A stretch of DNA of 64,000 nucleotides from Proteromonas lacertae (taxonomy: Eukaryota > Sar > Bigyra > Opalinata > Proteromonadidae): positions 53,970 to 117,969 of the forward strand of contig NGBS01000607.1 of assembly GCA_002245135.1 (NCBI GenBank). The letters are read 5' to 3'. Each line of letters opens with the position of its first letter. Within the stretch, counting starts at the first letter, position 1. The notes under the pieces were generated by a model. That model was not told the origin of the DNA. It made no database searches and saw only the letters and a list, made by a program, of their open reading frames with translations. Shown piece after piece: positions 21,628 to 30,549 of the stretch. Position numbers and translations under genes: made by a program.

Positions 21628-22029
21628 TTAAGAAGCGATTTTACTTAAAAGGAAATTATTTAATTTCATTGGTATACTAGTATGTGATCCTCCTTTTATA
21701 CATACTGTACGATGTCTATGTCTTCTTACTCTACTGCCTCTTCTTCTACGTCTTCTACCTCCATTTACACCAAATCGAATTCCACCTCTTACTTTTCCTA
21801 ATCCTAATACTTTCATTATATCCAAAGCTTTACTTGCTACCTCAGTTACTTTACCTCTTCCTTTTTTTAATCCTCGAAACATTGTATTTGGTACTTCATG
21901 TCTTATAAGTTTACCCATCAAGCCAAACTTGAATCTTCCATTTGATCGTCCTCTTCGTCCTCTTCTTCTTCTTCTTGAAACGGATCTTCCTCTTCTATAA
22001 CGACGTTTACGCCCACCTAAAATACTCAT
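21628..22029 (-). CDS. Arginine-rich core-like (protamine-like) protein
   Basis: This 133-residue protein has an N-terminus of dense Arg/Gly/Ser (GGRKRRYRRGRSVSRRRRRGRRG) and a second Arg cluster (GGRRRRRRGSRVRRHRHR). The less charged middle reads FKFGLMGKLIRHEVPNTMFRGLKKG. A CIKGGS site after the second cluster fits the adenovirus-type protease consensus I-x-G-G. Adenovirus core proteins condense DNA and are cleaved by the viral protease, so the same role here is a reasonable inference. It is divergent from the protease gene, sharing a short bidirectional promoter region. Confidence 0.65.
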   Translation of the reverse strand: MSILGGRKRRYRRGRSVSRRRRRGRRGRSNGRFKFGLMGKLIRHEVPNTMFRGLKKGRGKVTEVASKALDIMKVLGLGKVRGGIRFGVNGGRRRRRRGSRVRRHRHRTVCIKGGSHTSIPMKLNNFLLSKIAS

Positions 22030-22085
22030 ATATGATTGGTTATTTTCAAATATGAATAGAAAATTAAAAATGAATTCATTTCTCG

Positions 22086-22100
22086 TTTTCTTGCAATTTT
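22086..22100 (+). promoter_or_regulatory. Polinton promoter-like motif for the protease gene
   Basis: TTTTCTTGCAATTTT five bases before the protease ATG. The preceding AAAAATGAATTCATTT (about 22066-22081) is palindromic and may serve both divergent genes. Confidence 0.5.
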
Positions 22101-22104
22101 TAGG

Positions 22105-22674
22105 ATGAAACTACGTTTATGCTTTACAAATAATAGAGTATATGGTCATGGTGAAAAGTCTAAGAAACCATATGATATGGCTTTATCTAATTATGATATC
22201 CCCAAAGTAATAAAATCAAATTTTCCTGAAATGTTAAGCAGATTTGGAGGAGTGTTTTTATGGGATGAAATTAAAAGTATTCCTAAACTGAATTTGAATA
22301 AGTGGGGTGTGATAATATGTACTTTAAAAAGAAAGGATCCTCCTGAAAAGATAGGTCATTGGGTAAGTTTAGTAATTGATAATGATAAGCATCAATTCCT
22401 TTATTATGATAGTTTTGGAGAAAAACCTGAACATACAAAATCCTTTGTTAAGTATATAAAGCATCTTAAAGCAGATCCTCATCAGGATTATAAGTTAAAG
22501 ATAAATGGAGTTGTAAATCAAAGGATAACAACATCTACTTGTGGATATCATGCTATTTTATTTTTAAGAGATATTTTACTGCATAACTTATCATTTATTG
22601 ATGCAACAAATTTCAATACAGTAAAAGGAGAGGAAAGAGCAAGATTATTAGCCAACAAGTTTAGAAAAATATAA
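22105..22674 (+). CDS. Adenovirus-type (Ulp1-like) cysteine protease, virion maturation
   Basis: The 189-residue protein has the catalytic order of adenain: His in IGHWVSLVIDND, Asp in FLYYDSFGEKPEH, and Cys in STCGYHAILFLRDIL. The length is close to the ~200 residues of the adenoviral enzyme. In related viruses this protease cleaves capsid and core precursors at (M/I/L)-x-G-G type sites, and such sites occur in several neighbouring products. It faces the arginine-rich core gene across a 75-base intergenic region. Confidence 0.9.
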   Translation: MKLRLCFTNNRVYGHGEKSKKPYDMALSNYDIPKVIKSNFPEMLSRFGGVFLWDEIKSIPKLNLNKWGVIICTLKRKDPPEKIGHWVSLVIDNDKHQFLYYDSFGEKPEHTKSFVKYIKHLKADPHQDYKLKINGVVNQRITTSTCGYHAILFLRDILLHNLSFIDATNFNTVKGEERARLLANKFRKI

Positions 22675-22683
22675 TAATAATAA

Positions 22684-25600
22684 TTAATGTTTTATTTTAA
22701 CTCTTTTTATTGGTTCTTCATTTACATCTTCCTCATCAAAAACAGCTTCACTTCTTTTTCTTTTTTGTCTATTATCCTCTTCTGCAAATACATCTTGAGG
22801 TTGTATATTTTGATCATCTAAATCATCATCCTCATCTTCTTCATCCATCTGATCATTATTATCATCTTGAATGATATCTCCTTCATCATTATAATATATT
22901 CTTCTTTTTTTCTTTTCCTCTTCATCTTCATCATTACTATCTACTCTTCCTCTTTTAAGTTTAACAGGATGAAAATCTTCATCTTCATTCTCTTCTTGTA
23001 CTGGTGGTGGAGGAGGTGGTGGAGGAGGAGCTTGTTCTTCAGGAGGAGGATTATTACTATTACTATTATCTATAGCACTTTTGAAATCTTCATCTGTTTT
23101 TTGAGCTACTGTTTTCATCATTTCACTCTTATCTAATTCTTTAGTATAATGAGCTTCTTGAGGCTGCCAATTTTTACTTACATCATTAGAAACATCTTGA
23201 TCTACTTTAGCTATTTCCTCTGCATCTAAATTTAATACTTCCTTTTTATCTATTGTCATTCTATTCTCTTCTGGGTTGATTTGATAGTCTCCAAAAACAT
23301 TTTGTAAATAATCATTATTAACATTAACTGTTTCTCTATTCAGCTCATTGGGTTGTCTTGCACCTCCATAATATCCTCTTGCTATTCTCTCTAAAGGTTG
23401 TTGAATTCCTATATAATGTCTCCATACACCTTTTTCTGCATCAGACATATTTCTATACTTAGTTAAGAACACATCATAATACATATTTTGCAATTGATGT
23501 TCCGTATATCCTTTTGGTAACCACCCTGGAGGTGGTAAATACATTCTATTTACACCTAAATTTCTTCTCCAAATATATGGCCATTCAGTAGGTTGCATAT
23601 TTGGTGGAACATTTACATCAATAATTGTCCATTGAGGATTATTTGCAGGATCTATACCTGGTAACATTTCAAATATAGGATGATCTTCTGGAATATATGG
23701 TAATCTCATATACCTAAATAATGCAGTAACAGGAGCATTAGGATATCTATCACAAGTCCAATCTTCTATTCTTAATATATCTGGAACATATCTATAATAT
23801 CTACCATCACCATCTTGTAAGTGAGGACAATACCATTGTCCACTTCCCCAACTACCTTGTCTATTTGCAGGTAAATTTTGCCAAGTATATCTAGCAGCAC
23901 GATGTCTCATAACTTTTAACATTTCAGCACTAATTGGATTACCGTATTCTTTAAAATCTAAAGGGTTTTCTATAGGTCCAAAGTCACCTTTAATATTTCC
24001 ATTTTCATCTAAATTTTTAAAAATAGGATCACCATATGCTCTTGAGTGTCCTGGAACAGCTGCATCAGCACCAGGTTGTTTCCATACTTCATTATTTCTT
24101 GCATTTCCTTGAATATTATTATTTTGATTAAAGAAGACTTTATTTTCCCAATAAGGTGCTGTAATATTTTGTATATCAGTATGATTAGGATTATTTAATT
24201 CTGGAGGTCTCATATAAGGCATTACTTTATTTTGATTTTCTACATTTCCTCTAATTGCTCTATAATTTTCATCTGTATCTCTTCTCCATGGGTTTGCATG
24301 TAATTTACCAGGCATATTAATAAACTGTCTACCTCCTAATTGAGCATCAACATATCTAGGAATTGTAGGATACCAATACCATGCTCCTCTATAAGTAGGA
24401 GATGCATTTTGAGCATTTCCAAAGTAAGGCCAATCTAAAGGATTTCCAATATATAGTCTTGGTTTAGGATAATTTTGAGGATTATCATTAACTGCTTTAT
24501 CAGTTACTCTCATTGATCCATACAATCTGTGTGGATATCTTCTATATACTCTATCATCAAACAGATAATCTAAACTGAAATTAGGTATAGGTATAGGATT
24601 ATTTACTCTATATCCTGGTTGTTGATGTACATTTATATCTAAATTACTTATCATCTTTGTAATATATACTATCATTCCTACTTCTGTTTTTAAGATTGCA
24701 TGCATAGCTAAAGTTGTCAATTCATTTTGATCTTGAGCAAATATAAGTTTACATAAAAGAAATTTCCTTGCAAAGGATAAAAGTTTGTATTTAAGATAAT
24801 GTATTTTTTCCTTTGTAGTAGCTGGAACATAACGAGCATCTCTATTATTATTATTAGGAAGATGTTGTTGAGCATTATTCATATTTGTCCACCAATGTGG
24901 AGTCCACCAATTTTGTCCAAAATGATTTGCTTGGTCATCAAATTGAGCTTGTCTATTTCTATTTATATCCTGATCATTTACATTTCTTTGATTCCATTTT
25001 GCTCCTAATGCTCTTCCATATTCTGCAGTTCCTGGTATATTAAAATTATGATTTAATGTTTTCTCAATATCTATTCTTAATTGAGCAGGATCTCTTCTTT
25101 GTCGTTTTTGATTTAATTCTCTATTAGGAAACAAACTTTCATAATATTCTCTTAAAGTTACTAAATGTCTAACCACCATATACATCATATTATGAATAGC
25201 ATAACATGCTACATTCTTTTTTTCATTCAAATAAGCATCTCGTTTCCATAATTTAATTGTAGGAACAAATACTTTATTAATAAATCTGTAAAATCTATCA
25301 TATACTAATCCAAAATCTAATTTTCTGAAAAATTCACTTCCGTAAGTACCAATCCTCAAATCCTCTACATAAGCATTATCACCATCTACTGGTTGTGCAC
25401 CATCGAATCTGTAATGATCTAATTTTTGGTATATATAAAAAAGCCAATAATTGCAGTCCGCCTGTCTCATAATTATTTTTTCTACTGCTTTTCTGTAATT
25501 ATGCCAATCTTGTTTCGTTTGAAAAGTAGTTGGTACATAATTTATATGTGTGAATTGATTATCAATAGGATAAACTCCTGCATCTGAATTAGCCATGGTA

Positions 25601-25947
25601 CTCTGTCTTAAAACAGTCAAAAAATCATTACGAAATAATGAAGAATGTCCATTTGTAATACGAGGATCGAAAGGCTTTTTATTAGCATTTAAGAATATAG
25701 TTCTTTTATCAGTTGGTGCTTCATATAACCTTCCTCTATCACTTAAACCAGGTCCCATTGGCACTCTCTGCTGAACAGCTAAATACCTATTAGTAGTAGG
25801 TATATTACGTCCTCTTTGTGCTTTATAAGCACTATTGATATTTGGAGGATTTTGATTTACAGGAGGATAATTATTAGGATCAGGAGGATCTATTGCATTA
25901 TTTTGTATCATATATGGAAATCCTAGAACATTACGACGAACAGCCAT
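22684..25947 (-). CDS. Large unknown Polinton protein (1087 residues)
   Basis: This is the longest uninterrupted reading frame of the element, starting MAVRRNVLGFPYMIQNNAIDPPDP. The first ~850 residues are Asn/Pro/Trp/Tyr/Arg-rich but look globular, with segments such as QADCNYWLFYIYQKLDHYRF and KLLSFARKFLLCKLIFAQDQNELTTLAMHAILK. The C-terminal ~200 residues are disordered: a polyproline run (22996-23040), acidic tracts and two basic signals (KKKRRIYY; KRKRSEAV). No known family is visible. Its size and single-copy place next to the capsid block fit a large minor structural protein or a replication-associated terminal-protein-like factor; I cannot choose. The GAGGA word is thinner in its middle than in flanking genes. 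Confidence 0.65.
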   Translation of the reverse strand: MAVRRNVLGFPYMIQNNAIDPPDPNNYPPVNQNPPNINSAYKAQRGRNIPTTNRYLAVQQRVPMGPGLSDRGRLYEAPTDKRTIFLNANKKPFDPRITNGHSSLFRNDFLTVLRQSTMANSDAGVYPIDNQFTHINYVPTTFQTKQDWHNYRKAVEKIIMRQADCNYWLFYIYQKLDHYRFDGAQPVDGDNAYVEDLRIGTYGSEFFRKLDFGLVYDRFYRFINKVFVPTIKLWKRDAYLNEKKNVACYAIHNMMYMVVRHLVTLREYYESLFPNRELNQKRQRRDPAQLRIDIEKTLNHNFNIPGTAEYGRALGAKWNQRNVNDQDINRNRQAQFDDQANHFGQNWWTPHWWTNMNNAQQHLPNNNNRDARYVPATTKEKIHYLKYKLLSFARKFLLCKLIFAQDQNELTTLAMHAILKTEVGMIVYITKMISNLDINVHQQPGYRVNNPIPIPNFSLDYLFDDRVYRRYPHRLYGSMRVTDKAVNDNPQNYPKPRLYIGNPLDWPYFGNAQNASPTYRGAWYWYPTIPRYVDAQLGGRQFINMPGKLHANPWRRDTDENYRAIRGNVENQNKVMPYMRPPELNNPNHTDIQNITAPYWENKVFFNQNNNIQGNARNNEVWKQPGADAAVPGHSRAYGDPIFKNLDENGNIKGDFGPIENPLDFKEYGNPISAEMLKVMRHRAARYTWQNLPANRQGSWGSGQWYCPHLQDGDGRYYRYVPDILRIEDWTCDRYPNAPVTALFRYMRLPYIPEDHPIFEMLPGIDPANNPQWTIIDVNVPPNMQPTEWPYIWRRNLGVNRMYLPPPGWLPKGYTEHQLQNMYYDVFLTKYRNMSDAEKGVWRHYIGIQQPLERIARGYYGGARQPNELNRETVNVNNDYLQNVFGDYQINPEENRMTIDKKEVLNLDAEEIAKVDQDVSNDVSKNWQPQEAHYTKELDKSEMMKTVAQKTDEDFKSAIDNSNSNNPPPEEQAPPPPPPPPPVQEENEDEDFHPVKLKRGRVDSNDEDEEEKKKRRIYYNDEGDIIQDDNNDQMDEEDEDDDLDDQNIQPQDVFAEEDNRQKRKRSEAVFDEEDVNEEPIKRVKIKH

Positions 25948-25953
25948 TATGTT

Positions 25954-25972
25954 TCAAAAATAGTAAGAAATT
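25954..25972 (-). promoter_or_regulatory. Polinton promoter-like motif for the 25947 gene
   Basis: Reads CAATTTCTTACTATTTTTG toward the gene, seven bases before its ATG. An ATTCATTTT element at about 25981-25989 lies between this gene and the divergent penton gene. Confidence 0.5.
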
Positions 25973-26007
25973 GTTAAATAAATTCATTTTAAGATTTCTT
26001 TAAAATT

Positions 26008-26960
26008 ATGCAAAAGAAGAAAGATTTTAATAATATTGAACGTAAGCTTATAGTAAATACAAAAGATTATGATCCCAAACTTCCTCATGATGAATACCAT
26101 AGAACCATACGTGTTCCCAGCGTTGATGAAAGATACCATAATATTACATTATTGTCTGCATCGATTAGTAACACATTTCCAACAATCCAAAGAGACATTA
26201 ATAACTACTTTAAAATCCATATGCATGGAGAAGAATACGATATAGAACCTACTACAGGAGAAATAAGACATTTACAAGCTATATCATATGATAAAAATAT
26301 TTACATTCCTTTAGGATACTATACAGAAGATGAAATCCTCTCTATTATAAATGAAGGATTTTTGAGAAGATTTTCTTATATTGAAGATGATATAATGGTA
26401 CCAAACGAACAAATTGATCCTGCACAAGTTATAAGTATTAATAGAAAGAATAAGTTACAGTTAGACTATAAGATAAAGTATGTATTTAAAGTAGGACCAG
26501 TACCTCAACCTCAAAATTTTTATGGGTAGACAATATTTGGATGGAACTCCCTAATAATATATTCAAATTATTCGGTGAAGATCATAGAGATGAAAAAATA
26601 GTTTTGTGGAAAAAGAAATATGATGAAAGTGAAATAACTTTTGAAAAAGTAATTAAAGGGATTATTTCAGTTCCTCAAAGTTATGAATTTCCGTGTAGAC
26701 CATCTTTAATATCAGTGAGTCAATTGCAGTTAAGATTTGATACTGTTAATCAGGATGAAGATTCTAATGTTTTGGCAAATATACCTATTGAAAGATTTGA
26801 GGAACCATTTATAGTTTATAATAATCCTAATCCTAAATTAACTGCCAGAAGGATAGGTTATCATCAAAATGATTTAATAACAGTATCCCTTTCTCAGGAG
26901 GATGGATATGGAATTAGTTTGGATGAAGTAACTTTATGTTTAGAAATCCTTATTTTTTAA
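26008..26960 (+). pseudogene. Penton-like minor capsid protein, split by one frame break
   Basis: Two adjacent frames, 26008-26529 and 26541-26960, together look like one Polinton/virophage minor capsid (penton) protein. The first has ITLLSASISNTFPTI and the typical IPLGYYTEDEILSIINEGF stretch. The second has IFKLFGED, then SLISVSQLQLRFDTVN...NVLANIPIERF, and ends with a beta-rich ISLDEVTLCLEILIF tail. The break lies at the G-run 26524-26526, where the downstream frame is open directly after the upstream frame's last residues. It lies immediately before the major capsid gene, the usual place. A real disruption would block capsid vertices; a sequencing indel is equally possible. Confidence 0.65.
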
Positions 26961-26979
26961 TTCTTTTATTATTCTAAAA

Positions 26980-26994
26980 ATTCTTGTTGTTTTT
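26980..26994 (+). promoter_or_regulatory. Polinton promoter-like motif for the major capsid gene
   Basis: ATTCTTGTTGTTTTT, ten bases before the capsid ATG at 27005. It is the best plus-strand copy of the shared element motif. Confidence 0.6.
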
Positions 26995-27004
26995 AAATAA
27001 CATA

Positions 27005-28360
27005 ATGTCATTATCAATTCCTACATCACAAAAATATTCAAGTGATATTCAAGTTTTTAAACCAGAGCAGCACTGGATACGTATTACTCCTAATCAAACA
27101 AGAGATGTTATTACTTTGCAGGAAAGTAATTCCTCCAACACTGTTACTTTTGAGTTATCTCCTGATAATTGTATTAATTTATCCCAATCTTATATGGAAT
27201 GGGAACAAAAATTCTATTGGGATAAAGTAGAGGATCTTCAGAGTATAGAAAATCCTACTGTAATCCTCTTTAATACCTTCAATTTATCCACAATTAGAGT
27301 GTATAACATTACTGGTTCTTTAATATGTGATTTGGATTTTCAGTATAATGATTACAGAGATATTGCAGCACAATTAGCTAAGAAAGTAATTATTGATGAT
27401 AATTATTTTGATCAAAATAGTAAATTATTTACTGGTATACATAAAGAATGGAATAACCAAGCAGGAAGATGGGAGATAAAAAATAGAACAGTAACTGGAT
27501 TTAGTAGTGGTAATGTACCAACAAAAGATATTCCTATGGAAGGTAATGCAAATATATGCAAAGTAAGAATGATATTAGGAGAATTATACAATACTATATT
27601 AAGTTTATCCAATGATATGTTCTTTGGAGAGAAGATTTTCATTCAATTTACTTTTGGACCTAGAGAGAAAACATGTATGGCAGAAAAAGCTGCAGGAAAT
27701 CATGATATGATACAACCGAAAGTAGATTTATTTAATTTAGAATTATATGCTTGTTACAATACTGATCCTGATTGTAATGCCAATACTTTAAATTGGGTAT
27801 ATCGTCATCCTATTGATTTTAATGATTTCAATATTGTCCAAACAACAGTTACTAATTCAACAGCTACTAATCATTTTCAGTACAATTTTACAATTGATTC
27901 TAGTATTGGTCCTTATGTAAAGTATATATTATATACTGCAGTAGATAATGATGGACAAATAGTATCTTTTGATCATCCTGATACTAGATTTAGATGGTTA
28001 TTAAATGATTTTGTTTACACTCCAGATTTCTTATACGTAAACAATCAGGATTCTTATTACCAAATGCAAAAAATGCTTACAACAACCTATTTTGACCAAT
28101 ATAATACTAAACCATTCCCCAAAAAATTCATTGAAATTTTGAAGTTTACTGCTGATAATAATTTGACTAACATTAAGTCCAGAGGAGGAAGACCATTAGA
28201 CCAACAACTTAAAATAACCTTTGATTGTTACAATATAAATTTTGGTCCAAAAAGAAAAAATGATTTACAACACGATATTACTTCAGTAACTCATCGATTC
28301 TATATCATCACAGGAAGAATTTTAGAAGTAGGAATGAGAGGAATCCAAAGGGTAATATAA
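27005..28360 (+). CDS. Major capsid protein (double jelly-roll type)
   Basis: The 451-residue protein starts MSLSIPTSQKYSSDIQVF; an upstream in-frame codon in the promoter tract is unlikely to be used. It is beta-rich throughout and has Polinton-type capsid traits: an early VFKPEQHWIRITPNQ, SYMEWEQKFYWD, a long insertion with NDMFFGEKIFIQFTFGPR, a middle LDFQYNDYRDIAAQLAKK, and a C-terminal LKITFDCYNINFGPKRKND followed by HRFYIITGRILEVG. It lies between the penton-like gene and the Arg-rich/ATPase genes, the expected morphogenetic block. In this family trimers form the hexagonal capsomers. Strength of call rests on context and overall fold-like pattern. Confidence 0.8.
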   Translation: MSLSIPTSQKYSSDIQVFKPEQHWIRITPNQTRDVITLQESNSSNTVTFELSPDNCINLSQSYMEWEQKFYWDKVEDLQSIENPTVILFNTFNLSTIRVYNITGSLICDLDFQYNDYRDIAAQLAKKVIIDDNYFDQNSKLFTGIHKEWNNQAGRWEIKNRTVTGFSSGNVPTKDIPMEGNANICKVRMILGELYNTILSLSNDMFFGEKIFIQFTFGPREKTCMAEKAAGNHDMIQPKVDLFNLELYACYNTDPDCNANTLNWVYRHPIDFNDFNIVQTTVTNSTATNHFQYNFTIDSSIGPYVKYILYTAVDNDGQIVSFDHPDTRFRWLLNDFVYTPDFLYVNNQDSYYQMQKMLTTTYFDQYNTKPFPKKFIEILKFTADNNLTNIKSRGGRPLDQQLKITFDCYNINFGPKRKNDLQHDITSVTHRFYIITGRILEVGMRGIQRVI

Positions 28361-28387
28361 AAATTTTAAATTTTAAGTCATTCTTAT

Positions 28388-28404
28388 ATTTCTTACTGTT
28401 TTTT
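28388..28404 (+). promoter_or_regulatory. Polinton promoter-like motif for the 28408 gene
   Basis: ATTTCTTACTGTTTTTT ending four bases before the ATG; a variant copy of the shared motif. Confidence 0.5.
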
Positions 28405-28407
28405 AAT

Positions 28408-28959
28408 ATGGGGTTATACTCGTTTAAATTAAAAGGCTCTCGGGGTACATCAAGTAAAAGAAGAAGAAGAAGAGGACGAAGAAGAAGATATAGAGGAGGA
28501 AATTGGTTAAAAGGAAAAGGTATTTTAAGTGGATTAGCAAAATTAATACCTTTTGCAGGTAATGCTATTTCTCATGTAATTGAGAAACAAGGATATGGTA
28601 GAAGAAGAAGAAGAAGACGATGCAGAGTAAGAGGAGGATCTTTTAAAGATGTTTTTGCAAAAATTCCCCAAAATAGAAGAAATCCTCCTTTAGCAAGATT
28701 AATAAGTCCACTTAAAGGAAATGATCCTAAAACATGGGGTCCTCCAAGAACAGGAAAAGGTTTTGGTGATACAATTAAAAAGATAGGAAAGTATATGCAT
28801 GATCATAAAGTATTAAGTAATGGAATTAAAATAGCTAATTCAGTTTTAAATCCTTGGAGTACAGTTGCTAATATAGCATCTAAAGGATTGAGTAAAGTTG
28901 GTTTAGGTAGAAGAAGAAGAGGATGTATAAGGAGAAGAAGAACTAGACGTAGAAGATAA
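28408..28959 (+). CDS. Arginine-rich minor capsid/core protein with amphipathic segment (pVI/pX-like)
   Basis: 183 residues starting MGLYSFKLKGSRGTSSKRRRRRG. Three Arg clusters (near residues 17-28, 67-76 and 168-183) surround a predicted amphipathic or hydrophobic helix, GILSGLAKLIPFAGNAISHVIEKQG, and two further segments. GG and LKGKG sites near the first cluster resemble adenovirus-protease cleavage patterns. The combination of basic DNA-binding parts and an amphipathic segment is reminiscent of adenovirus pVI/pX-type proteins, though no direct homology is visible. It follows the major capsid gene and precedes the packaging ATPase. Confidence 0.6.
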   Translation: MGLYSFKLKGSRGTSSKRRRRRGRRRRYRGGNWLKGKGILSGLAKLIPFAGNAISHVIEKQGYGRRRRRRRCRVRGGSFKDVFAKIPQNRRNPPLARLISPLKGNDPKTWGPPRTGKGFGDTIKKIGKYMHDHKVLSNGIKIANSVLNPWSTVANIASKGLSKVGLGRRRRGCIRRRRTRRRR

Positions 28960-29002
28960 TTTCATTAAAATATTTCATTTTCTTTTTTCTTTTGTTTTGT
29001 GT

Positions 29003-29752
29003 ATGTATCGTATTAAAAAAATAAATAACATATCTGTAGAACCTTTGGAAAAGCCAAAGAAAAGAAAGAAGCCTTCGAAGAGTGTTTTAGGATATGAGTA
29101 TTTTGAGGAACCTTTTAGTAATATTTTCATTGTAGCAAAAAAGAAATCTGGTAAGACAACTTTAATTTATAACATTTTGAAAAACATCTTATCCTCAGAG
29201 GAAGAACAAAAAGTATTCTTTTTTGTAAGTACTTTAGATAATGATATTATATATGAAAAGATATTTCAATTATTAAAGTATAATGGTATTTACTATGAAA
29301 AATATGATTCCTTAATAAATGAAGAAGAAGGATACAACAATTTACAAAAAGTAATGAAGGATTTGGATCCTGTAGATAAGAGTAATATGACGTATCCTGA
29401 AAATATATTCATCTTTGATGATATTTCCTCTGAATTGAAGATGCCTATTATTAATACAATTACTAAACATAATAGGCATTATAAATCCAAAACAATATTT
29501 AGTTCTCAGTATATAACAGATTTGTCTCCTCAAGCCAGATTGCAAATTGATTACTGTTTAGTTTTTAAAGGTTTAACTGAAGACAATTTAAGAAGATTGT
29601 ATGAATCCTTGGAATTATGGCCAGATTCTTTTGAGGATTTTAAGAAAGTGTATAATGCAGTCGTTAATTCCTCTCCCTATGCTTTCCTCTATATAGATAG
29701 AGCTAAATCAGAGTTTAGGATAAATTTCGATAAAGTATTGGAAGAAAAATAA
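29003..29752 (+). CDS. FtsK/HerA-like (A32-type) genome-packaging ATPase
   Basis: About 249 residues, started at the ATG at 29003 (MYRIKKINNISVEP). Walker A is VAKKKSGKTTL, Walker B is NIFIFDDISSEL, and a sensor-like TIFSSQYITDLSPQAR follows, all at the spacing of Polinton and poxvirus A32-type packaging ATPases. The enzyme drives viral DNA into the preformed capsid. A T-rich promoter-like tract (TTTCATTTTCTTTTTTC) lies upstream. The gene is intact. Confidence 0.88.
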   Translation: MYRIKKINNISVEPLEKPKKRKKPSKSVLGYEYFEEPFSNIFIVAKKKSGKTTLIYNILKNILSSEEEQKVFFFVSTLDNDIIYEKIFQLLKYNGIYYEKYDSLINEEEGYNNLQKVMKDLDPVDKSNMTYPENIFIFDDISSELKMPIINTITKHNRHYKSKTIFSSQYITDLSPQARLQIDYCLVFKGLTEDNLRRLYESLELWPDSFEDFKKVYNAVVNSSPYAFLYIDRAKSEFRINFDKVLEEK

Positions 29753-29781
29753 CTTTTAATTCATTTGCTATTTTCTTTGTA

Positions 29782-30483
29782 ATGTTGGGTAATAACATAA
29801 ATAACACTCAAAAAATAATTGAAACAATTAGAGAGGAAGTGCAGGATGCTGCAGAAGATATCCTTATTAATATGCCGGATATTCAAACATTGGCTAGCAA
29901 GGATGATATTAAGGATGTTGTTAAAAAGATAGATCTCAACGCTGCTGTTAATGGTATATTAGAAATTTACGAGAATGTACTATTTACTAAATTAAAAGTA
30001 GGATTTCCATGGAAACTAGGTACTCAATTTATTACTATGAATATATTAGCAACTTTTGATAATGATGTTTATGCATGTGGAAGAATGTTTCCTATACAAG
30101 TAGATTTTTATAATAATTTCATAATGCTAAAAATTTTAGCAGATCAACCATTATCATTTCAACAACCAGAATTTAATCAAATTGATTTTTATATGGATAT
30201 AGGTGCATCAATGTCATGGCAAATTCCAAATGATTTTTATAAAAGTAAATTTGATTCTTATTTTCAGTATATCAAACAAGATTTAGTATTTACGTTAACA
30301 GTTGTAGAAAAAGATACTAAAAATGTTACAGGGATTTACTTTTCTGAAAAGCCAGGACCTAAAGGAGTTGTTGATCATAAAGATTTTTGTTTTAAAGGTA
30401 TGCCATACTGTAAACCCTTTTATATCCCAAAACAATCTCAAATTATGAGAATAGGAAATACCTATTTGGGTGATAATTTTTAA
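29782..30483 (+). CDS. Unknown Polinton virion-block protein
   Basis: 233 residues starting MLGNNINNTQKIIETIREEV. The first ~70 residues are helical (EDILINMPDIQTLASKDDIKDVVKKIDLNAAVNGILEIYENV). The rest is beta-rich (FPIQVDFYNNFIMLKILADQPLSF; DLVFTLTVVEKDTKNVTGIYF). No family recognised. It is the last plus-strand gene of the morphogenesis block, 30 bases after the ATPase, so a structural or tail-fibre-like role is plausible. An ATTCATTTGCTATTTTCTTTG tract precedes the ATG. Confidence 0.55.
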   Translation: MLGNNINNTQKIIETIREEVQDAAEDILINMPDIQTLASKDDIKDVVKKIDLNAAVNGILEIYENVLFTKLKVGFPWKLGTQFITMNILATFDNDVYACGRMFPIQVDFYNNFIMLKILADQPLSFQQPEFNQIDFYMDIGASMSWQIPNDFYKSKFDSYFQYIKQDLVFTLTVVEKDTKNVTGIYFSEKPGPKGVVDHKDFCFKGMPYCKPFYIPKQSQIMRIGNTYLGDNF

Positions 30484-30549
30484 GTAATATTTCCTTATTA
30501 TGATTTTTATTTATGGGGAAAAATAAAAACATAAAAATAAAATTCGAAA

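Noticed and set aside
26530-26960. Separate small gene starting at 26541
   Set aside because: It resembles the second half of a penton-like protein, and its frame is open upstream of the ATG into the end of the preceding frame. I treat both as one broken gene.
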